Source: an uncultured Caldilineaceae bacterium (GTDB lineage: Bacteria > Chloroflexota > Anaerolineae > Caldilineales > Caldilineaceae). From it: 64,000 nucleotides of DNA. The stretch lies in NCBI GenBank assembly GCA_951812725.1, contig OX638330.1, forward strand, positions 2,728,001 to 2,792,000, read 5' to 3'. Shown here in pieces: positions 56,965 to 64,000 of the stretch; the stretch's first letter is position 1, and each line of letters starts with the position of its first letter. A program made the position numbers and the translations under genes. Under the pieces are notes generated by a model that was not told the origin of the DNA, did no database searches, and worked only from the letters and a program-made list of their open reading frames with translations.

Positions 56965-57579
56965 CTAGGTGTTCGAGGTGTAGTACGCCTCACCCGCACA
57001 GGTCCGGCACAAAGTGTCGACAAGCCCAACGACCTCCCGCTCGTTGATAATCTCCTCACCACACACATCGCATTTTGCCCGCGCCCCCGCCCGGCTGACT
57101 ATCGCGGCGACGGGTCTTAACAGATTCACCCACTCGAGTGAGAGCAACTCGGCGTCGGGCATGCGCTGGTAGCCGTGCAGCATGGCGAAGTAGCGGCGCG
57201 TTTGCTCCGGTGCGTAGTGGCGGGCACGTTCGCGGACGTCGAGTTTGGGCGCGACTCGCAGCGCGCGTTCGGTCTTTACGTCGACGAAAGTGGCGGCGAT
57301 CTTGCCGTAATCCTCCACTCGCAAGGTGCGACCACCAACTGAGACTCCGGTAGCAGCTTCCACACCATCTACGAAGCAGCCGTCGGTTTCGACTATCACC
57401 AGCAGACGTTTGTCCGTTCGCGGTACTTCCAGTTCCAGAATTTCTGCGGCGGCGATGGCGCAGCGGGCGCCGAGAACCTGGCGGGGACAGAGATGTTTGT
57501 GGCGGGCGGAGGCTATTTCCAGCGCGTTCTGCAACTCTTGGGGGACAGCCTGTACTGCTGTGTCGGTCGGCATCACCAT
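56965..57579 (-). CDS. FmdE-family protein with C-terminal zinc ribbon
   Basis: The 204-aa protein matches the FmdE domain: HKHLCPRQVLGARCAIAAAEIL near the N-terminus (family pattern HGHxCPGxxxGxRxA), VIVETDGCFVDGVEAATGVSVG, and a central YGKIAATFVD segment. It ends with a four-cysteine zinc ribbon, CDVCGEEI and CRTCAG. FmdE is named after a formylmethanofuran dehydrogenase subunit, but bacterial members are mostly of unknown role in metal or molybdopterin metabolism. GGAGG lies six bases before the ATG. It is divergent from mnmA. Confidence 0.82.
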   Translation of the reverse strand: MVMPTDTAVQAVPQELQNALEIASARHKHLCPRQVLGARCAIAAAEILELEVPRTDKRLLVIVETDGCFVDGVEAATGVSVGGRTLRVEDYGKIAATFVDVKTERALRVAPKLDVRERARHYAPEQTRRYFAMLHGYQRMPDAELLSLEWVNLLRPVAAIVSRAGARAKCDVCGEEIINEREVVGLVDTLCRTCAGEAYYTSNT

Positions 57580-57671
57580 GGGCGCACCTCCTCGAGTGCG
57601 GCCTTCTGTCGTCGCGCTCGGCTGACTCCTGTCTGAGCGTCGATCGCGTGCATCTGCGGCCGTTCAGCCCT

Positions 57672-57680
57672 ATTATACCA
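57672..57680 (-). promoter_or_regulatory. extended -10 promoter of the FmdE-like gene
   Basis: On the minus strand TGGTATAAT is an extended -10 with a perfect hexamer; the -35 is weak. Initiation near 57665 gives a leader of about 86 bases. Confidence 0.5.
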
Positions 57681-57763
57681 CCTGCATCAAGTCGGGTATT
57701 TGCTACGCAGCAATATCATTGGCGTGTTGGAGAGAGGCCGCACACGCGTTGGCTGCTGCAACC

Positions 57764-57793
57764 ATGACGGAAAATCGGCGATTGTGTTAAAAT
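57764..57793 (+). promoter_or_regulatory. mnmA promoter, predicted leaderless
   Basis: ATGACG (57764-57769) and TAAAAT (57788-57793, with extended TGt) are separated by 18 bases. Initiation would be near 57800, directly at the ATG 57801. The alternative ATG at 57792 lies inside the -10. Confidence 0.45.
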
Positions 57794-57800
57794 GCGCAAC

Positions 57801-58988
57801 ATGACGGAGAAAGCTATCAGGAGCAAGCAAGACATCCCGCCAGATGAGACTACTGTCGTTGTCGCGATGAGCGGCGGCGTCGACAGTTCGGTGGCGGCAT
57901 CCCTACTGACCGAGCAGGGCTATCGTTGCATAGGCGTGATGATGCGGTTGTGGGCAGAGGTGGCAAACGGTGAAGGGTCCGGCAACAAGTGCTGTGACGA
58001 GGAGAGCGTGAACGACGCCCGCCGCGTGGCCGATCAGCTGGGAATGCCGTTCTACTTGATCAATGTTGAGCAGCCATTCAAGGAGAAGGTGGTCGATCTC
58101 TTTATCGACGGTTACAGCGACGGTCTGACGCCAAACCCCTGCCTGGCCTGCAACCGGCACATTCGTTTCGACTATCTGCTTAATTATGCACGGCGCCTGG
58201 GCGCAGACTATCTGGCCACAGGCCACTATGCTCGATTGCGGCGGCAAGGGGACGGGAGCGTTCATCTGTTGCGAGGCGTGGATGCGCACAAGGACCAGTC
58301 CTATGTGCTCAGCGTGCTGGGACAGTCGGAGTTGAATGACTTACTTTTTCCTGTGGGAGATCTTGCCAAGGACGAGGTGCGCCGGATCGCGGCTGCGCGC
58401 GGCCTGCCCATCCACAGCAAGCACGATTCGATGGATCTCTGCTTCGTGGTTGATGACGATTATCGCCGATTTCTAAATGATTGGGCTCCGGATGCGTTGA
58501 ATGCCGGCGAAATCGTGAATGTCGACGGCAAGGTACTGGGCAGGCACAACGGATTGCCGAATTACACTGTGGGCCAACGTCGGGGGCTGGGCCTGAGCGG
58601 CGCGGCCGCACCCATGTACGTAGTTGAGATGGATGCAAGCCGCAATCAGCTGGTGGTTGGGCCGGCAGAGGCACTAGGAAGAACCGAATTGCTGGCAACT
58701 GGCGTCAGTTGGACTTTGGGCCGGGCGGTTGACGCAGGAAGCCGCGTTCAGTGCCAGATTCGGTATTCGGGACACGGGTTGGACTGCACCGTGCACCCTC
58801 AGCAGGACGGCAGTGTGCGAGTCGTCTTCGATGCACCCGCTCGAGGGGTCAGCCCGGGCCAAGGGGCAGTGTTTTACGACGGTCCACACTGTCTGGGGGG
58901 AGGATTGATCGCCAGACCGGAAGCCGGCAGAAGGACTGGGGGAGAAACATCTCAGTCTTCTGTCCAACCTGTGTACTTTTCAAAGTGA
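57801..58988 (+). CDS. mnmA: tRNA-specific 2-thiouridylase
   Basis: The 395-aa enzyme inserts sulfur at uridine 34 of tRNA-Lys, -Glu and -Gln. It has the ATP pyrophosphatase loop SGGVDS (24-29) and two reactive cysteines, Cys114 in NPCLAC and Cys214 in SMDLCFV. GHYARL, KDQSYVL and the C-terminal RNA-contact region ([19 protein letters not shown]) are also present. An in-frame ATG at 57792 would overlap the -10 element, so 57801 is preferred; no Shine-Dalgarno precedes it. Sulfur probably comes from the cysteine desulfurase. Confidence 0.95.
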   Translation: MTEKAIRSKQDIPPDETTVVVAMSGGVDSSVAASLLTEQGYRCIGVMMRLWAEVANGEGSGNKCCDEESVNDARRVADQLGMPFYLINVEQPFKEKVVDLFIDGYSDGLTPNPCLACNRHIRFDYLLNYARRLGADYLATGHYARLRRQGDGSVHLLRGVDAHKDQSYVLSVLGQSELNDLLFPVGDLAKDEVRRIAAARGLPIHSKHDSMDLCFVVDDDYRRFLNDWAPDALNAGEIVNVDGKVLGRHNGLPNYTVGQRRGLGLSGAAAPMYVVEMDASRNQLVVGPAEALGRTELLATGVSWTLGRAVDAGSRVQCQIRYSGHGLDCTVHPQQDGSVRVVFDAPARGVSPGQGAVFYDGPHCLGGGLIARPEAGRRTGGETSQSSVQPVYFSK

Positions 58989-59000
58989 GGAGGCCCTCGA

Positions 59001-59282
59001 CTGGTTCCCGGTACGCCCTTAACGTCACTTTTTTTTAGTCCGTCAATTCTGCTGGCTTCATTGCTCGTCACCGGTTACGCCAGCATCTTTCACCTGTGGA
59101 CTGGACGATCGCTGCGAGAATTGCCACAGTTTCTGTTTGCGGCCGGGGTTGGGTTTACGTTGGGGCATTGGGTGAGCCAGACTCTGCAGTGGGACACCTT
59201 ACGGGTTGGGCAGCTTAGCCTGTTGGAGGCGACGGTGGCGTCCGTTCTTGCTCTATTTCTGGTAAGGACACTCATTCATTAG
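59001..59282 (+). CDS. small three-helix membrane protein, possible CTG start
   Basis: The frame 59001-59282 encodes about 93 residues with three hydrophobic segments (SILLASLLVTGYASIF, FLFAAGVGFTLGHWV, ATVASVLALFLVRTLI). A perfect GAGGAGG lies seven bases before a CTG codon at 59001, and there is no ATG, GTG or TTG at that distance. A TTG at 59061 is the next usable start but lacks a ribosome site. The gene follows mnmA after 12 bases, so it is probably in the same transcript. I do not recognise the protein. Confidence 0.5.
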   Translation: MVPGTPLTSLFFSPSILLASLLVTGYASIFHLWTGRSLRELPQFLFAAGVGFTLGHWVSQTLQWDTLRVGQLSLLEATVASVLALFLVRTLIH

Positions 59283-59368
59283 CGGCGAGGCACCCGCACT
59301 GCTTGTTGGGAAAGCCTGCCGGTTGAGCCAAACATTTTCCGCTCGACCTATTGCAAAAGGAGATCGTC

Positions 59369-59749
59369 GTGGTCAGCGCCATAGTTCGGGATATCGCCAT
59401 AATCCTTGTCGCCTTGGAGATACTCATAATGAACGTGCTGCTGCTGGTGCTGATCTGGCAGGTCTGGCGATTGGTCAAGATGATAAGGGCTGAGATACAA
59501 CCGGTCATAAAGGACGGCCAGGAGACTGTTGGCACGGTTAAGGGCTCAGCGGAGTTTGTCAGCACAAGTTTCATTTCACCGCTCATATCCACCAGCAGCA
59601 GGTTGGCCGGCATCTGGCGCTCCGTGCACGTGATCAGGTCGGAGTTGAAGAGTTCGATGGGCGATATTGCGCCGAAAGGGCGGCGTTCCGAAGCGCCTGA
59701 CGCCAGTTCATCCCAGTCTGTACCGGAAAACTCACCGCCAACCTCTTGA
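59369..59749 (+). CDS. single-pass membrane protein, DUF948-like
   Basis: The 126-aa protein has one membrane segment (about residues 5-33, IAIILVALEILIMNVLLLVLIW) followed by a helical, possibly coiled-coil region (KMIRAEIQPVIKDGQETVGTVKGSAEF) and a serine/proline-rich tail. The shape resembles DUF948 proteins of unknown role. GTG 59369 lies six bases after AAAGGAG. It follows the small membrane protein gene by 86 bases. Confidence 0.6.
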   Translation: MVSAIVRDIAIILVALEILIMNVLLLVLIWQVWRLVKMIRAEIQPVIKDGQETVGTVKGSAEFVSTSFISPLISTSSRLAGIWRSVHVIRSELKSSMGDIAPKGRRSEAPDASSSQSVPENSPPTS

Positions 59750-59982
59750 ACGGGACAGGAGCCACGCCTGGACCGGAGGTGAATTGCTACTGCAACTTCT
59801 GCCTGCGCATGACTTCTGCTTCAGCCACTCTCGCCCCTGCGACCGCCTCAACTTTTCAGACCAGGGCAGTGCCCGCGACAACAGTCGTACGGAATTGGAT
59901 GCCATGCAGGACGAAATTGGCAGCTACTGCGTTCCCGTATACGAATTTCATTTGCAGGAAACAGTTCATTCATAGCGAATGG
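59750..59982. other. non-coding gap with no recognised feature
   Basis: Open frames exist on the + strand but have no ribosome site and no similarity I can recognise. The right end is the target duplication GCGAATGG of repeat E5. Confidence 0.4.
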
Positions 59983-60266
59983 GTAACTACTAAGCCACAG
60001 CAGTTGACCAGCCAGCCATCCTTGGAACCATTCAGGCTCTTGATGACGCAACTGGTGTGGAGCCGCCGCCATGCTCGCCGGCCGACGCGTTGCGAAGAAG
60101 GCACACGGTCGGTGAGGGATGGTTTTGGAGGGGGGCGTTGCGGGGGCGCAGCCCCTGCACAAGGGAGGGCCGAAGGCCCGACCGCCCAAAATACAACAAT
60201 GAGGGGAGAAAAAAACCATTGCTTGCCTCGTTCAGGGTTGCGAATCAGTTGCGGCTGAGTAGTTAC
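59983..60266 (+). mobile_element. family E MITE-like repeat, copy E5 (minimal form)
   Basis: The shortest copy (284 bp), with ends GTAACTACTAAGCCACAG and TTGCGGCTGAGTAGTTAC. It is flanked by a perfect octamer duplication GCGAATGG (59975-59982 and 60267-60274). It contains a single full hairpin module (60129-60188), so it shows the basic unit of the family. Confidence 0.9.
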
Positions 60267-60335
60267 GCGAATGGGTTGGGAGGATAGCATCCAGCGTTAA
60301 CGTACGCATTTGTCATAGAACTTTCGAGGGACAGT

Positions 60336-60893
60336 ATGAATTACTGGCAGACTGATTTGATCCGGCTGCGCGGCGTCGAGCCGGAGGACGGCGACTTATT
60401 CTGGAGTTGGAATCAGGATAGCGAGATGGCTCTCAATCTAGAATTCGTGTGGCCCCCCGTTTCCAGGGCCCAGGTGCGCCAAGAGATCGCTGCCGCGGCG
60501 CAGAAGAAAATGGAGAACGACGCCTTCCAATGGGTCATAGAAGACACAAATGGTACGCCAGTCGGCTTCATACACACGCACAACTGCAATCCTCGCAACG
60601 GTGTATTCAAGTATGGATTGGGGGTAGAAGCTTCCCACCGCCGCAAAGGCTATGCTGCGGCTGCTATTCTTGTCATACTGCGCTATTACTTTCAGGAGTT
60701 GCGCTACCAGAAGGTGACCATTCAGATGCATTGCGAAAATGAGGCCTCGCGCGCCTTGCACGAACGGCTGGGTTTTGTTCGCGAAGGCGCGGTGCGGCGG
60801 GCGATCTTCACTGGCGGCCGCTACCTGGACGAACTTTTCTACGGAATGACGGTTGATGAGTGGCAGCAGCGCTACGGAGAAGCGGCAGAATGA
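60336..60893 (+). CDS. GNAT N-acetyltransferase (RimJ/RimL type)
   Basis: The 185-aa protein is a single GNAT domain of the RimJ/RimL group: LIRLRGVEPEDGDLFWSWNQD at the N-terminus, VGFIHTHNCNPRNGVFKYGLGV, the acetyl-CoA loop HRRKGYAAAAILVILRYYF, and MHCENEASRALHERLGFVREGAVRRAIFTGGRYLDELFYGM. Such enzymes acetylate ribosomal proteins, other proteins or small amines. GAGGGA lies five bases before the ATG. The stop overlaps the start of the next GNAT gene by four bases (ATGA), so the pair is translationally coupled. Confidence 0.88.
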   Translation: MNYWQTDLIRLRGVEPEDGDLFWSWNQDSEMALNLEFVWPPVSRAQVRQEIAAAAQKKMENDAFQWVIEDTNGTPVGFIHTHNCNPRNGVFKYGLGVEASHRRKGYAAAAILVILRYYFQELRYQKVTIQMHCENEASRALHERLGFVREGAVRRAIFTGGRYLDELFYGMTVDEWQQRYGEAAE

Positions 60894-62155
60894 ACCGCGC
60901 CTTCAGTGCTGTCAGGCTCGATCCAGGGCATACAAATTGGCCTGTCCGGCTTCGCGAGATGCGAAGGAGGTTGGCAGAACGGCCGACGCTTCTGCCTCAT
61001 CACTTCCTTGAGGTCGTTCTGCCAAAAATCGGTGGAGAGTGCTTTGCCGTTGTGCCTTCTAAGGCGGGCACGGCGGAAGTCCCTTGCGGATATGCATTTC
61101 TGCTCCCGCGCGATGCCAGGGGCGAGGGGCAGGAATATACTTTGCGCTACGAGCATGTGGCAGGTTTCGCGGCGGTGGGCGACGGCGAAATAGTGAAGGC
61201 TGTGGAGGAGAAGCTGCAGCCTGGGCAACGGACTTGCTTTTATCGAGCGGACGGGGATCACACCTTTACTGCGACCCACATCGACTTGGAAGGAATAGAT
61301 TGCGGCCGCCCGGACGCGTCGGAGGCGGCCGCAATCCGGGAGATGCAGCACGCCATTTGGCACAGCCCGCCGGACGGGCTCTACCCCAGCGATCTTCATA
61401 GTGACGAAGCGGGTCTGGGTTGTTCCCTGGTGGCCCGGGTGGATGGGGCTTTGGCTGCCTTCCTGCTGGGGTTCCACCGTTTTTCTCCTGTCACAACTGC
61501 CCTGCCCTTACAGAACTATAACAGGGAACTGATGCTCGAGTCTCAGCTGCTCGCGGTCGCCCCCGGCAGGCGCAGGCGCCGGATTGGCCAGTTGCTGAAG
61601 CGGCTGCAAGCTCGTGAGGCCATGGCCGCGGGCGTCGATCTGATCAGCTGGACGACGGACCCATTGCTCTTTGCCAACGCGCTACTCAACTTCACTCGTT
61701 TGGGCGCAGTCTCATGCGAATTCCAGCCCAGTTTCTATCCGTTTCGTAACGAGTTGAACCGGTTAACGGCGGCGCGACTGATTATATTGTGGCCGGTGCG
61801 CTCGCGACGGGTTCAGAAGGCATTGCAGGACGAAGTGCAGCCGGGACCTTGCGACGTCGAGGCAGACCCGGAACTGGTTGTCGTCAACCAGGGCAGTGGG
61901 GCACCGGTCTTTGACGCTGCGTGTGCTCGGATCGCCATTGAGATTCCGGGAGATTGGGTGGCTCTTCAGCGCCTGGACTGGCAGGCGGCCCAGCGCTGGC
62001 GCGACACAACCACACGCCTGCTGGACCATTACATCGGTTCAGGGCAAGGCGAATATGTCATCACAAATACAGGAGTGAGTGGGGCGCGCCGCTATCTAAT
62101 TGGCGAGCAGGTGGAGGGCGAGCGTGTGGAGGAGATTCTTGCTCCGGCAGACTGA
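60890..62155 (+). CDS. predicted GNAT-superfamily acetyltransferase (COG3375-like)
   Basis: The 421-aa protein has a central-to-C-terminal GNAT fold: EAAAIREMQHAIW, GLGCSLVARVDGALAAFLLGFHRF, the LESQLLAVAPGRRRRRIGQLLKRLQ cofactor loop and ISWTTDPLLFANALLNFTRLGAVS. A segment with SFYPFRNELNRLTAARLIILWPV follows, typical of the predicted-acetyltransferase group COG3375. The N-terminal 130 residues are of unknown fold. Substrate unknown. It is coupled by a four-base overlap to the preceding GNAT gene. Confidence 0.8.
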   Translation: MNRAFSAVRLDPGHTNWPVRLREMRRRLAERPTLLPHHFLEVVLPKIGGECFAVVPSKAGTAEVPCGYAFLLPRDARGEGQEYTLRYEHVAGFAAVGDGEIVKAVEEKLQPGQRTCFYRADGDHTFTATHIDLEGIDCGRPDASEAAAIREMQHAIWHSPPDGLYPSDLHSDEAGLGCSLVARVDGALAAFLLGFHRFSPVTTALPLQNYNRELMLESQLLAVAPGRRRRRIGQLLKRLQAREAMAAGVDLISWTTDPLLFANALLNFTRLGAVSCEFQPSFYPFRNELNRLTAARLIILWPVRSRRVQKALQDEVQPGPCDVEADPELVVVNQGSGAPVFDAACARIAIEIPGDWVALQRLDWQAAQRWRDTTTRLLDHYIGSGQGEYVITNTGVSGARRYLIGEQVEGERVEEILAPAD

Positions 62156-62225
62156 AACAGGGTCCCGCTTCTGTATCCCTACTGAGGGCACTACACCTTT
62201 CGTTCATAGATTGTGCGGCCAGGAG

Positions 62226-63242
62226 TCAGATCAAGAGACGGTCAATCTCAACATCGTGGCGCCTCTTTCGGGCTTGCACCAGTGCGCGCTGTCTGAGGAC
62301 GCGCGGCAGGCCGAGCAGGCCCGCTAACTGTCCTTTCAAACGGGAGCGGGCAGCTGTCCCACGACAGTTGCGGAGCGCGTCGGCTGCAATCGAGAGTTGG
62401 GCACCGACAATATGTGAAAAGTGACATTGAAGGAGTGAGGAGGGCATGTTTTTCGCGAGCGTCCAGATGGTGTTGCGGCCCACGTAGTAGCTACTCAGCT
62501 CGTCGCCGCCGCTAGCGCCGAGTTTGTGATATACCCGCGCGGCCGGGGCAAAGACGGCCTGCCAACCCAGAAGCTGTGCCCGGAAAGAGAAGTCCACATC
62601 TTCGAGGTACATCCAGAACTCTTCGTCAAAGCCGTCGAGAGCCATCCATAGCTCACGACGCACGGCCATCGCCCCGCCACAACCTCCAAATACATCTTCA
62701 GAGCTGTCGAACTGGCCACTGTCGGTGGCCCAGACGCCCCGATTCCGTGGAATTCCGTCCCGGCCCATCATATCACCAGCGGTATGAATACGGTCGCGTT
62801 CCTCGAACAGGAGGAGCTTGGCAGCTACGATTCCCGCATGCGGATTGGCGCAGACGGTCCTGGCCAGTTCGGCCAGAAACTCAGGATCGGGTTGGGTGTC
62901 GTTGTTGAGAAGCACGATTATCCGACCGCGCGCGGCACGGGCAGCTGCATTGACGGTGGCAACGAAACCCCTGTTTACGGGGTTGCCCAGCAGGCGCACG
63001 CGGCTGGCATTCGACTGCACCCAGGCCACTGAATTGTCACTGCTGGCGTCGTCGGCGAAGATGGTCTCGAAGTCGGAGAAGGACTGCGAAGCCAAACCGG
63101 CGAACAGGTCGGGCAGATGGCGGCTGCCGTTGTAGTTGGGGATGACTACTGAGAAGAAAGGGGAAGGTTTTTGCGGTTCGCCTACTTCGCCCGGTCTGTC
63201 TTTCTCGGTTGCTACGTCCATAGGATTGCCCACTTTATTCAT
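62226..63242 (-). CDS. family 2 glycosyltransferase (rhamnosyltransferase-like)
   Basis: The 338-aa protein has the GT-A fold with SVVIPNYNGSRHL, FADDASSDNSV, the metal-binding region VLLNNDTQPDPEFL, GGCGGAMAVRRELW and the acidic ED motif MYLEDVDFSFRAQLLGW. A C-terminal helical tail follows. It resembles GT2 enzymes that add rhamnose or other sugars to surface polysaccharides. The start could be 63242 or 63221; the former overlaps the rmlD stop by eight bases. The pair suggests dTDP-rhamnose production and use in one transcript. Confidence 0.88.
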   Translation of the reverse strand: MNKVGNPMDVATEKDRPGEVGEPQKPSPFFSVVIPNYNGSRHLPDLFAGLASQSFSDFETIFADDASSDNSVAWVQSNASRVRLLGNPVNRGFVATVNAAARAARGRIIVLLNNDTQPDPEFLAELARTVCANPHAGIVAAKLLLFEERDRIHTAGDMMGRDGIPRNRGVWATDSGQFDSSEDVFGGCGGAMAVRRELWMALDGFDEEFWMYLEDVDFSFRAQLLGWQAVFAPAARVYHKLGASGGDELSSYYVGRNTIWTLAKNMPSSLLQCHFSHIVGAQLSIAADALRNCRGTAARSRLKGQLAGLLGLPRVLRQRALVQARKRRHDVEIDRLLI

Positions 63243-64000
63243 TTGTTTCGGTCTGCACGTAATCCCGCAGGGCTTCTCGCCAGTCGCGCAGGGCAATGCC
63301 CAGGGCGGCGCCGGCCTGGTTGACGAGGACGGCGTGCGGTGGGGGCATCGTCGGACGGGGCCATTCGGCAGAGTTAATGGGATCGACCGGCAAGGCGGCG
63401 CGGCCGGTCAGGCGCATAAGCTCTGCCGCCCACTCGTAGCGGCTGGCGCGGCCCTCGTTGACAAGATGGTATATGCCGAAGTGCTTTGTCTTCAGCAAGA
63501 GCGCGATTGCCGCGGCCACGTCGGGCGCGTAGGTCGGATTGCCGAATTCGTCGCTGACCACGCGTAGAGCGCCATTGCGGTCGGCGGCAGCGCTTATCTT
63601 GGCGGGAAAGTTGCTGTTGCCAGTTCCGTATAGCCAGGCCACACGCACGATATAGAGGCGATCCAGGACCGCGGCTGCGGCCTGTTCGCCGGCGGCTTTG
63701 CTGCGGGCGTAAACGCTGCCCGGTGCGATCTGTTCATATTCGTGGTAGAAGCGGCCTGTATCGCCGGCGAACACTTCGTTTGTGCTGATCTGTACCAGGG
63801 TCGCGCCGCAGCGGGCGCATCCTTCGGCCAAGTATTTCGGGCCAAGGGAGTTGACAGCGAAAGCCCAGCCCGGTGCGTTCTCGGCACCGTCGACGTCGGT
63901 CCAGGCGGCGGCGTTGATGACGACATCGGGGGCGGTTTCCTCCACTGCATTGGCAATCGCCGGGTCGGCAATGTCGCGGCGGGGGCGCGTCCAGCAGGTA
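63235..64000 (-). CDS. rmlD: dTDP-4-dehydrorhamnose reductase, N-terminus cut by window edge
   Basis: The frame is open to the right edge, so the N-terminal NADPH loop is outside. The visible part begins TRPRRDIADPA, the typical RmlD third-strand region, and continues PDVVINAAAWTDVDGAE, VQISTNEVFAG, the catalytic YARSK and VRVAWLYG. It reduces dTDP-6-deoxy-4-ketohexose to dTDP-L-rhamnose, the last step of the pathway. It lies upstream of the glycosyltransferase gene with overlapping ends. Confidence 0.9.
   Translation of the reverse strand, partial: TCWTRPRRDIADPAIANAVEETAPDVVINAAAWTDVDGAENAPGWAFAVNSLGPKYLAEGCARCGATLVQISTNEVFAGDTGRFYHEYEQIAPGSVYARSKAAGEQAAAAVLDRLYIVRVAWLYGTGNSNFPAKISAAADRNGALRVVSDEFGNPTYAPDVAAAIALLLKTKHFGIYHLVNEGRASRYEWAAELMRLTGRAALPVDPINSAEWPRPTMPPPHAVLVNQAGAALGIALRDWREALRDYVQTETNE

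Noticed and set aside
59746..60258. 170-aa plus-strand frame after the DUF948-like gene
   Set aside because: It runs through repeat E5, has no ribosome site of its own, and its sequence lacks any recognisable domain.

Overview
The window is 64 kb of GC-rich, gene-dense bacterial DNA. It most likely comes from a member of Chloroflexota, with a Caldilinea/Anaerolineae-like lineage my best guess. That assignment is inference. It rests on a C-terminal YLPVVLN-type tail on a large secreted hydrolase, several Uma2-family nucleases, many TPR and Gfo/Idh/MocA proteins, a eukaryotic-type tandem 6-phosphofructokinase, and a HrcA/CIRCE-controlled groESL. No rRNA is present; one tRNA (Leu, GAG) is.

Layout. 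1-1.9 kb: a metallo-beta-lactamase-fold gene translationally coupled to a membrane TPR gene that runs off the left edge. 3-10.4 kb: phosphofructokinase, methyltransferase, low-molecular-weight phosphatase, quinone oxidoreductase, enolase-superfamily sugar-acid enzyme, SpoIIE/PP2C phosphatase and P-loop protein. 11-12.5 kb: tandem duplicated DinB genes. 12.5-26.5 kb: a myo-inositol catabolic region on the + strand (iolB, iolC, iolE, an SDR, three extra Gfo/Idh/MocA genes, iolD, mmsA/iolA, iolG), interrupted by a P-loop kinase-like gene and a Uma2 gene. IolG oxidises myo-inositol, IolE dehydrates it, IolD opens the ring, IolB isomerises, IolC phosphorylates, and MmsA makes acetyl-CoA. The IolJ aldolase, a transporter and a regulator are not in the window. 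27-36 kb: a large secreted glycoside-hydrolase-like protein, DUF6504-like protein, MFS transporter, HpaI aldolase, FAD oxidoreductase and purine nucleoside phosphorylase. 36-45 kb: double GNAT protein, a 23-codon mini-gene, proS, CoA-binding protein, acyl-CoA ligase, tRNA-Leu, enolase and cysteine desulfurase. 45-54 kb: TPR, SLC13 and STAND-TPR proteins, then CIRCE-groES-groEL. 54-57 kb: a DUF2806/PIN/Uma2 cluster and a decayed Uma2 copy. 57-64 kb: FmdE-like protein, mnmA, small membrane proteins, two GNATs, and a glycosyltransferase/rmlD pair cut by the right edge.

Two families of mobile repeats fill most larger gaps. Family E has five copies of 284-655 bp with GTAAC-type terminal inverted repeats. 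Three copies are flanked by 8-bp target duplications, which fits a non-autonomous IS66-type element. Family B has two copies of about 275-290 bp with a GTTGAC-type inverted repeat and YTAG-like flanks. The least expected items are family E, the self-contained 23-aa mini-gene (promoter, Shine-Dalgarno, ORF, terminator) between proS and the GNAT gene, and the PIN toxin gene overlapping a DUF2806 gene.
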